DNA of 64,000 nucleotides from Kiloniellaceae bacterium. Lineage in GTDB: Bacteria > Pseudomonadota > Alphaproteobacteria > Kiloniellales > J153. The position numbers and the translations under genes are program-made. Shown here in pieces: positions 8,078 through 18,500 of the stretch. The notes under the pieces were generated by a model. It was not told the DNA's origin and did not search any database. It saw nothing but the letters and a program-made list of their open reading frames with translations. Position 1 is the stretch's first letter. Every line of letters begins with the position of its first letter. The stretch covers positions 28,373-92,372 of the forward strand of contig JAJFGL010000039.1 in the NCBI GenBank assembly GCA_021776135.1. Direction: 5' to 3'.

Positions 8078-9010
8078 ATGAGAAAATCAATCGTACTGAT
8101 TAGCGCGCTTGCGGCGGTGGTTTACACGGCGCCGCTCAAGGCCGACATCGTTTTCGACACCTCTACCGGTCTGGGATTGACCGCGGATGGCACTGCCTTC
8201 CACCAAGGGCTTTACGAGGGCTATATCGGCTTGCGCGACGAAAGGGTCCATGTTCTGGATCCGCTCGACGGCGAGCATTTCAATCACAAGGCCCGGCGCG
8301 CCGCGCGGCGCTCAAATGTCATGCCCGACCGGGCGCAAGACCGCCGCCTGATCGACGAGGACGTCGCCGTGTTCAAGTCGGCCTGGAAACGCATCCACGA
8401 TGCCTGGGATCGTGGCGGCCGCAGCTTGGCGCCGGCCGACGCGGCCAAGGCGCAGGTCAGCTACGACTGCTGGATCGAGGCGCGCGAGGGTGCCAATTCC
8501 GGTTACGGCCTCGGCAATATCGCCTCCTTCCGGAATAAAGATGCCGAAGCTTGCAAGGCGGCTTTCGAAGAAGCCATGGCGGCGGTCGAAGCGGCGGCGA
8601 ACTTGCATCTCACCATGCTCGAGCGCAAACCGGCGCCGGCCATGGCGGCGGCCCCGGCGCCAGCGCCGGCAATGGAGGCGCCGAAACCCTTTATCGTGTT
8701 CTTCGGCTTTGACTCCGCCGATATCACGGCCGCGGGCAACCGCGTGATCGACGACGCGATGGCCACGGCGGAACGCATGGACATCGTCGACTTCACCATT
8801 ACCGGCCATGCCGACCGGGCCGGCGTCGAAGCCTACAACCTTCAGCTTTCCCTGCGGCGCGCCAACGCGGTTCGCGAGGAGCTGTTGGCGCGCGGGGTCA
8901 AGGCGAGCGGCATCAGCGTCGCCGGCCGGGGCGAGGCGGAGAATGCCGTGGCCACGGCCGACGGGGTGCGCGAAGCCGCCAACCGCCGGGTCGAAATTAT
9001 TCTACTCTAA
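8078..9010 (+). CDS. OmpA-family outer-membrane / peptidoglycan-associated protein
   Basis: A 310-residue exported protein. It has an N-terminal signal peptide (MRKSIVLISALAAVVYTAPLKA), then a region of about 180 residues with no recognised family, then an Ala/Pro-rich linker (about residues 185-203), and an OmpA_C domain at about residues 205-310. The domain shows the expected peptidoglycan-binding motif (TGHADRAG...YNLQLSLRRANAVREEL, with GRGEAEN and a final NRRVEIIL). It should bind diaminopimelate in the cell wall and tether the envelope. A strong ribosome site (GGGAGGG) precedes the ATG. The N-terminal part is too short and polar for a full beta-barrel, so it is probably periplasmic. A strong terminator follows. 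Confidence 0.85.
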   Translation: MRKSIVLISALAAVVYTAPLKADIVFDTSTGLGLTADGTAFHQGLYEGYIGLRDERVHVLDPLDGEHFNHKARRAARRSNVMPDRAQDRRLIDEDVAVFKSAWKRIHDAWDRGGRSLAPADAAKAQVSYDCWIEAREGANSGYGLGNIASFRNKDAEACKAAFEEAMAAVEAAANLHLTMLERKPAPAMAAAPAPAPAMEAPKPFIVFFGFDSADITAAGNRVIDDAMATAERMDIVDFTITGHADRAGVEAYNLQLSLRRANAVREELLARGVKASGISVAGRGEAENAVATADGVREAANRRVEIILL

Positions 9011-9082
9011 ACGCGGACGGGCGCGTTACCGCCGCCGTTCGCCCAGGCCATCGGCTGGAAACCCGAGACCCTTGAGTTCCGT

Positions 9083-9126
9083 AAAAAGGCCCCGCCCGGA
9101 GAGCGATTCCGGCCGGGGCTTTTTTT
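9083..9126 (+). terminator. Rho-independent terminator after the OmpA-family gene
   Basis: A GC-rich stem of about 12 bp (GGCCCCGCCCGG with CCGGCCGGGGC, one bulge) and a 9-base loop is followed by seven T. The A-run before the stem means it could also work from the other strand. Confidence 0.88.
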
Positions 9127-9541
9127 CGTTCATGCCCCGCGATCGGTGGAATCGCCGCCGTGGGGACTTCTGGGGAAGGCATTTAGGATCTGCGTCCGGT
9201 TACGGAATTAAGGAATTATATAAATAGAAGTTTCCAGCATTATTTTAGATGCCTCATTCATATGCTTACTGTTGCAAAACAAAACTAATACGGTATTTGT
9301 CAAATACGTTTGAATACAAATCAATTAGATAATAATACGTAATGTCTTAACCTGTTTACTATATTCTTTAATGGTTCCGGCGCAAACTCATATAATACTA
9401 TGTAGTTTTTGCGCAGAGAATGATTGAGTCTTTAAGCGCGATTCCACAGAATTGGCACAAGTTTAAATGAATAACGGCGTTGCTGGCATACTGGGGATTC
9501 AGGTGCGTGCCGGCGGCGGCCATTGCCAGGGAGGTTTAGGC
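9127..9541 (+). promoter_or_regulatory. AT-rich promoter region of the first giant surface protein
   Basis: About 330 bp that are strikingly AT-rich compared with the flanking GC-rich genes. It holds a near-perfect palindrome GTATTTG-T-CAAATAC at 9293-9307, repeated in part just downstream, and several TATAAT-like stretches. The ribosome site AGGGAGG at 9528-9535 serves the ATG at 9542. No gene is seen. The composition resembles promoters of silenced or tightly controlled surface genes; the regulator is unknown. Confidence 0.45.
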
Positions 9542-12500
9542 ATGACCGAGGAATTTGGCGGCATCGATAACGAGCGTGGGATCGAACGTGACGGATCCGA
9601 TAACGCGGGCCTAATCGGCGGCGAGGATAGCGCCGCTCTGATCGGGCAGACCGCGATCGCGGTCGCGCAGCCCGCGCCGGGCGAAAGCCTTTCAATCGAT
9701 GCCGCTGCCGGTCAGCGCTATGTGATCGAATTCAGCCCCGATGCCGCGCAGGTGCGGGTCCGGGGCAACGATCTGATCCTGGAATTCGCGGACGGCGGCA
9801 GCATTACCTTCGCGAACCTAGGTCTGGTTGTCGACGCGGCCGATGAGCCGGTCTTCGAGGTCGCCGGGCAACCCATTTCCAGTGCCGTGATCTTCGCCCT
9901 GGGCGAGGGCACGCTGGAGACCGCCGCCGCCCCAACCGTGGTCGGCACCGGCGAAACCCGCTACGACGACGACACAGGCGAGCTGATCGACCTGATCGAT
10001 CCCCAAGGCGTGATCCCCCCGACCGAGCTAGAGTTCCGCCTCATCGATCTGGAGCCGACCGAGGTCTTGGCGGGCCTCACCCCGCCTGTCGATTTCGATG
10101 TCAGCGAGACCGCGAACTTCGTGAACAATCTCGATGACGTGGGAATAAGTTTCGCGCCCGCGCTGGGAGATCCCTTTGCCTTGGTGGGCGCCGCCTTCGT
10201 GCTGGATGACAACAACGGGCGGGTTCTGGAAATCGCCATCGATGGCAGCACCAGCGTTCTGGTCCAAACCATCGAGATTCTGGCCGCGACAGGAGAATCT
10301 TCCGTCGATTTCGAAGATCGTGGGGTCACCATCGATCCGGCGGGGAATATATATTTCACGGATGCCCGTTCGGATACGGTTCTAGTGAAACCCGCCGATG
10401 GCAGCCCGGTACGGATCGTCGCCACGGAGGCGGACCTGGACGATGCCGTGCCAGGCTCGGCCGATCCGCATAGCCTGGTGTTCGCGCCCGACGGCTTCTT
10501 GTATGTGGCGGAAGAAAACTCCGATTCCATTCTTAAGGTCGATCCGGCGACCGGCGCCGTCACGCTCCTCGCCTCGGACAGCGATTTCGAATCCCTGAGC
10601 GGCATTAGCAACGTGGATTTGGAAGGCGGGCTTATCGTCAGCGCCGATGGGACCAAGATCTACGCCGCCTCGGACGGCAGCCCGGATGCGATCTTCGAGA
10701 TCGATATAGCGAGCGGCGATGTGAGCGTGCTGGCCACCGATTCGCGCTGGGGCGATCTCGATGTCTTCATGGTGTTGGCCCCGAACGGCGATATCATCGT
10801 GGCGGACGACAGCAGCGACACCATCTACCGGGTCACGCCGGCCGGGGTGGTAACGGAATTCCTGACCGAGGATGAACTCGAGGCCACTGTGGGCCAAGAT
10901 GTCGACCTCGAGGGCGGAATCTGGTTCGACGCCAACGGCAATTTCTACGTGGCCGAGGAAAACACGAGCACGGTCTATCGCTGGACCGGCACGAATCCCG
11001 CCACCGGCGCCATCGACCCCGCGTCCGGCACGGCCTTCGCGACCGATGCAAGTATTGCCGGCGCCACCGGCGAGAACCCCGATTTCGAGGGCGGGGCGCT
11101 CTTCCAAGCGCTTTCCGGCACCACCGGTGGGTTCCTTTACGAATTCCAGGTCGGCGAGTCCGAGATTCTCGCCGACAACATCCACGGCACCGATGCCGAG
11201 GATGGGGTTACGACCCAGTTCACCATCACCACCTTGCCGACCATCGGCCTTGGCGATCAAGTCGGCGTGCTGCTGATCGACCGCGGCGACGATAACGTTA
11301 TCGACGAGATTTTCGGCGAAGGATTCACACCGCTTCCCGCCGGCGGAATCAACGTTCAGACCGGCGATTCGGTGTTCTACTTCCTGCCCGAAGGCGCGAC
11401 CGTGCCCAACCCGGACTTCGTGCCCGGTTTAACGTTCGACACGGTTTCGGGATCGGACCTCAATCTCAGCGACGACGATACCGAATCCGTGGCGCTCAGT
11501 TTCAACTTCAATTTTCAGGGCGTTGACTACTCCGATATCACGGTGTCGAGCAACGGCTTCATCTGGCTAGGCGGCACGAGTTTCGGGAGCGATTGCTGCG
11601 ATGGCGATGTCAGCGAGTTCCTGGGCGATCCGCCGCGCATCGCGCCGGCTTGGTTCGATCTCGATCCCGGCGACAGCGGCACGGTCACTTTCGCCGATCT
11701 GGGCGACCGCGCCGTCATCACCTGGAGCGGCGTGGAGGAGTTCAGTGAAAGCAACAGCAATACCTTCCAGATCGTTCTCTTCGCCGATGGCCGGATCGCC
11801 TTCAATTACGACGAGCTTTCCAATCTCGATCACGATGGCTTGATCGGTATCACTGCCGGTAACGGCGCGGGGAATCCGGGCGAATCCGGGTTGTCGGCCG
11901 AGGGCTCTTTCAACACGGGCAGCGAGGGCACCGTTTACCAATTCTTCGAGGATTTAGACGGAGACCGCTTCGATGTTTCCGGCCAGTCGATTACATTCAC
12001 GCCCAACGGCTCGGGCGGCTGGATCGTCGAAACCTCACAATCCCCCGATGCCGTGCCAGAGACCCTTCGCGCCGACGATCAAGGCCCGGTCAACTTCAAT
12101 TACTTCACGACCGATTCCGATGGCCTCGACAGCCTGGGCGATGGCCCGGCGACGGTCACCATCGATTTTCCCGATGCCCAGCCGATCGTGGTTTCGGCCC
12201 AGGACGCCAGCGTCGACGAGGACGACATCGACGGCGGCGAGGGCCGTTTCGAGGAAGGACAATCGATTTCCTTGGCGAGCATCTTCGCCTTTGGCCAGGA
12301 ACCCGGTTCCGATACGCTGGATCTGGGCGACCCGCCCTTCGATCCCGACGGTCAGCAGCCGACCAGGGTGTTCGGCGCCATTTCCGTCGATTTCAGCTTC
12401 GACGGTCCCGGAACGGCGGCCTTTACCGGCGCCACGATCAGCGCGCTAGAAGCGCTCGAATTGACCTCCTCGAGCGTCACCGGTCCCTCGGGCACGGATC

Positions 12501-15500
12501 ACGATGCGCCCCTGTCCTATCAGATACTGAACGATGGGCGGGCGCTCATCGGCTTCGTTGACCGTGTGGGCGATGGCGGCTCCGGCGACGGCGTTTTCAA
12601 CGAAGGCGACGTGCCGGTGTTCACCCTTGAACTCTCGGAAGCCAACAATGCGGGGCTGTTCTTCTATACCTTCGATTTGATCGGCTCGCTCAACCATCCC
12701 GACAACGCCGGTGAGAACACGCTTGGCATCGGGGTGCCCTTCGTAGTCACGGACTTCGACGGCGACAGCACCGCGGCGACATTCGAGGTTACCGTGGTCG
12801 ACGACGTGCCGACGATTGCTTTCGATGGCGGCGAAGGGCCCTTCGCCTTCACCGTCGATGGGGATTCCGGGTTCGATACGCCCGATCTGTGGCAGGTCGG
12901 TCTCGACCCGGACAATAGTTTCTCTTTCCCTTTCTCGGGCTTGGATGGCGGCGAGGGCACGGACTTCGAGGGTCTGACCTTCGGCACTAACGGACAGGTT
13001 CTGTTCGCCTACGACGACGATACCGAAAGCTTCGACCAAAGGATCCTCAAGATCGACCCGAGAAGCGGGGATACACTCGCGATCTGGACACTCGAGGCCG
13101 AAAGCGCGTTCAAGCTCCACGACCCGGGCCTGACGGTTAACGCCGACGGTCAGTTCTTCGCCATTGGCGACGGCACCGGCGGCTTCGACGACACGCCCCT
13201 CGGCTCCCTCTACAAGGTCAACTTCGAGCCCGGAAGCAAGACCGGCGGCGCCTTTTCGCTCGAGTTGGTGGCGGTGCAGCCGGCGGATCTCGGCATGGAG
13301 CTAACCGGCTTGGCGGCCGACCCGAACGATCCTTCGATCCTCTACGCCCTGGGACGTGTCTCCTCGGTCGCGGGCGAGGAGACGGCGGTCAAGCTGGTCA
13401 AGATAACCCTGGGCGACGACACGGCGTTGCCGCCGACCGCGACCGAGTTCGAGTTCCTGCCAGGGGCCACCGGCTTCATCAGCGTGGGCGATTCCGAGCA
13501 CGGCCTGAGCTTCGCCCCCGACGGCACCCTTTGGGGTCTGGTCGAAAACGACCTCGCCAATACCGGCGGGGTGGGGTCCCAAACCGTCGCCTTCCAGATC
13601 GATCCCGAAACCGGGGCCTCGATCCCCGACACCACGGTTGTGCTTCCAAACGACCAGAACGGTTTCGAATCCCTCGCGGTCGATCAGTTCGACCCAGGTG
13701 CCCTCAAGATCTGGGAGCAAAATCTGGACGGCGGGGAAGGTACCAGCACCAGCCAGAGCGCCACGGTCGTGTTCGGCGCCGACGGGCCGGAAGTCGATCC
13801 GGCCCATAGCAGCGACCCGAGCATCGTCACCGCCGACGCCGCCGTGATCGCGGCGATCAAGCTCGACATCGTCAAGATCGAGGAGCTCGACGAGACCGGC
13901 AACAACCTGGAAGGCGGCAACCAGACCGTGTCGAGCCTGACCGGCGGCGCCTTCTCCAGCGGCCTGTTCTCGCGCGCCGACCCGAGCGATCCGGACTCGC
14001 CGGCCCTCGAGGTCTTCCTCGAGCGCCCGCTGATCGTAGGCGGCCCCAATGACGGTGAAGTCGATCCAACCAAGATCGTCGGCTTTATCGGCGGTACGGG
14101 GAACGAGCCACGCGTTATCTACGAGAACGATTTCTCGACCGACGCCGCAGGCGCGACACTGATTCTGGCCGGTAATAGTCCCGGCGCCGAGGTGACGGGC
14201 GGTCAACTGGTTTTGACGCAAGAGACGAACAGCCTTCAAAACTGGATTCAGATTGACGGCGGCGCGCCGCTTTCCGGCAGCTTCCTGGCGGAGTTCGATC
14301 TTCTGATCTCCAGCGATGGCGATTCAGGCCGGGCTGACGGTGTCAGCTTCCAGGTCGGTAACGACGTGGCTACGAGTGGCGGCCCGGCGGAAGAGCCAAG
14401 GACATCAGGCCTCGTTCTGACCTTCGACACCTTCGATAATTTCGATGATTTTGGCGGTCCCGACGTTGAAAACGAGATTGCTTTGTGGTTTGGGGGCGTC
14501 AAGTTCGCGTCCTTCGTGCCACCGGCTGGCCTGCACACCGATACGCCCGTACCGGTCACGGTCGATGTGCTAGGTACCCTGGTTACGGTCTCCTATAACG
14601 GCGCGGTGATATTCGACTCGGTCGATGTGGGCGGCACGGTGCCCTCCGACTCCGACTTCTTTTTCGGTGCGCGCACCGGCGGCGCCAGCGATTTCCAGGC
14701 CATCGACAACGTCCGTATCGAGGAACCGGGCAGCGGCGAACCGCGCGTCACGGTCTTCGAGGCCGATGTCGATCTGCATCAGGTCTTTAACGGCGAGTAC
14801 CAGGCGCCCATCGAGTTCACGCTGTTCAAACCGCTGGTCCATCCGGACGCCGACAACCCGGACACGGCGGCGAACGAGAGCGAGTACGGCGATGGCAGGA
14901 GCTTGGTCGGTCCCGACGCGGATTCTATCCAGTTCTCCTTCAACATCACCGTCACCGACGACGACGGCGATTCCAACAGCATCCCGATCACGGTCACCAT
15001 CGACGACGACGGGCCGCGGGTTTTCGAAGATACCCTTGCCCAGGTCGACGAAGACGGCCTGCCGGCACGGGGTGAGGGCGGCAATGAAGGCATTCCGGGC
15101 GGCCCCGGCGACGTTCCCGACCCACAGCCGGCCCCCGGCGGCGACGGTAACGAGGCGACCTTCGTCGGCTTCCTCAACGCCAGCTTTGGCGCCGATGGCC
15201 CAGGCGAAATCTCCTTCGCCGCGCTCGACGGGCAAGCGGTCGTCGATAACGGTGGCGTTGCGGTGCTCTCCAACGGCAACCCGCTGGTCTATAGCTGGGA
15301 CGCGGACAGCCACACACTGACCGCCTTTGCCCAAGGCACGAGCGGCGAGGATGGAACCGGCGGTTCGATCTTCATCACCGGCCACGATTCCGACGAACAC
15401 GAGAACTACGAATACGACAGCGCGGGCCTGGACTACCTGTTGTTCGGCGGTGCGGCCGACGTGACCGCGCGCGCGGGCAAGACGGTCGCCCTTCTGCATA

Positions 15501-18500
15501 ACGGCCCGAATCTGGATGGCGGTACAACCGTCGCGGAATACATCAGTGAAATCCAGGCCGATGAGGGCTATAACGTCTCCTTCTTCGACCTCGCCAATTC
15601 AAGCTGGACGGATGTCTTCGCGGCCGGTTTCGACGTCATCATGGTCGCCTCCATCGAAGATTATGCCGGCGACGACCCAACCCCGGCGGATGACATCTTG
15701 GCCCAGGCGTCCAGGGATGCCTTGTTCGGCGCCAAGGAACAGTTCGCGGACTACATCAATGCCGGCGGCGGCCTCTTCATCCATACCGACGGCGGCTTTG
15801 GCCAAACCTTTTACGATTTCGTGCCCAATTTCGGCACCACCATCAACAACACCATCGATATCGCGGGAATCTTCACGCCGACCGCAGCCGGCGCGGGCAT
15901 CGGCCTGACCGAGGCGATCGTCGATAGCGACGTCACCCACAGCTTCTATACCGGCATCGATACCGGCCTGTTCACCGTGTTCGAGACGACCGAAGCCTTC
16001 ACGGGGACGGACAGCAATAATGACCCGGTCACCATCGAGGGCGGCCAACCGGTCGCTTTCGGCGCCCGCGGTATCGGCATCCAGGACGGCGAGTTCGGTT
16101 TGACCAACCCGGTCTTCACGGTTCAGATCACCGACGTGGCGACCGGGGCCTATGAGGTCGTCTTGCTCGATCAACTCGATCATCCCGATGGGAGCAGCGA
16201 GGACAACATCGTCCTCAACCCCGAATACACCATCACCGACTTCGACGGCGATACCCAGACCGGCACCCTGCTGATCGACATCGACGACGATTCGCCGGCG
16301 ACGACCGACAATAAGGTCATGGGCGTGGTCGAGGAAGAGCAGCTCGCCGGCGGCAACGAGGATACGACGAGCGGCGTGGTGCCGGATCTGGACGAGGATA
16401 CCTCAATTCCGAACCGGGATGACCCGGCCAACCCGATCACGAACTTCGGCATTACCACGGATGTCGCGACGGGCTCGCTCGCCCCGCTAGTGAATTTCGG
16501 CGCCGACGGGCCGGCCGAGGGCGGCGGCTTCAGCTTTTCTTCCAATACCGGCGGACTGCCGGCGTTGTTCTCGAATGGCGAGCCCATCCTCTACGACGTG
16601 GACGGCGATACCCTGACCGGTTTCGTGGATAGAGACGTCCCTGTTGGCGAGCTCGATCCCGACGACCTTCCGGTCTTCACCCTGACGCTACAGTCGAACG
16701 GCGACTACATTTTCACCCTGTTCGAGCAGCTCGACCATGCGGCGCCCCCGGCGGGGACCGCCGAGGAGAATATCCTGGAGATCGACTTCTCCTCGGTCGT
16801 GGTCGCCACCGACTTCGACGGTGACTCGATCACGCTCGACGAGGGCGACTTCACCGTCAAGGCGATCGACGATGTACCGGTGATCGCCGACGGCACGGCC
16901 ACTGTGGCGCACGACGAGACGCCGGGTGTTGACGCCGACGCCGACGACACGGCCGATACCCTGCCGGACGCCATAGCGGCGCTCGGCCTGACCCCCATCG
17001 GCGCCGCCCAGAGCCCGGCGGGCCAGTTGGACTACAGCTTCGGCGCCGACGGTCCGGGCCAGGCGTCGCTGACCGGCGCCAATGGCGCGCCACTCGATAG
17101 CGTCGACAGCGGCTTGACCCGCTCCTCGGACGGCGCGTCCATCTTCCTGTTCAGCGACCCGGCCGACCCGCAACTCGTGCTCGGCAAGGCCTTGCTCTCG
17201 TTCGAGACCGCCGGTGTCGACGGAGACGCCACGCAGGAAACGATCTCCTTTGACCGGGAGCATCGCCTTTCGACCGGCCAGATGGTGATTTACAGCTTCC
17301 TGGGCAGTGGGGTTGACGGCCTGACCGACGACGGCGAGTTCTTTGCCATCGTGGTCGATGCCGACACCATCAAGCTGGCTTTGACCGAAGCCGATGCCCT
17401 GGCCGGCAACGCCATCAACCTTACCCCGCCGCCGATCGACGCGGACGCCTTGCACTTCCTCGAAGCGGATGGCGATCCCGTGCTGGCGGTTTATCTGGAC
17501 ACCAACGGCACTGATGCGATTGCGGCCGACGACACTCTCTGGGTCGCGCAGTTCCAGGCGATCGAGCATCCGATCGCCGGCGACGGGGCCGAAGGCTCGC
17601 ACGACGAGAGCGTATCGCTTGCCGATGAGATATTCGTGACCGTCACCGACTTCGACGGCGACAGTGTAACCGCTGACTCGGCGATTACGGTCGAGATACA
17701 GGACGATGGGCCAAGCGTCGGCAACATCGCGATGACCAACGACGAGACGGCGGGTGTACAGGACGGAACCCCGCCGACCGACCCGGACACCGGCGCGGCG
17801 GCGGACCCCGACAACGACGACACCGGCGAAACGGCGCCGTTGCCGGCCGGCGTTCTCGCGCTCGTCACCGGGCTGACGCCGATCAATACTTCGGTCAAGG
17901 CGATCGACTTCGATTTCGGCGCCGATGGGCCGGGCGGCATCGCGCTCGATCCGATCGACGAGGTAGAGTTCCCCGGCGGCAAGCCCAGCGGCTTGTTCGA
18001 TACGGCCAGCGGCGATGAGATTCTGCTCTTCAATGGCGCGGACGATACCATTATAGGACGCGTCGGCACCGCCGATGGCCCCTTGGCCTTCGTCAGCTTC
18101 ATCGGCGATCCGGACCCGGCATCCGCCGACCTCTGGTTCGTCCAGTACCTGGCGATCCAGCACGACAATCCCCTCGACCCGGACGAAGCCGGGCCCGAGG
18201 GCGGGAGCGCAAGCTTTGCCGGCGATCCCGATGTCATTAATTTCGAGACCCTGGACGCCGGCACCTTCGCTGAAACCGTCGATGACGGGGTCGGCGTCTT
18301 CGAGGTTCTCAGCGTCGGCGGTCACAGGATCCTGGTGACGGGCGAAAATCCCGACGCCGACGGCGCCGGGGCGCGTAACGCCAACGCGGCCGTGATCTTC
18401 GACTCGGCGGACCCCTCGCGCGGCCTGTTCGGCCTGGGCACGCCCAACGAGGACTTCGACATCGATCCCGATCCGGCGGTTTTTGAGCCGGGGCCGGGCA

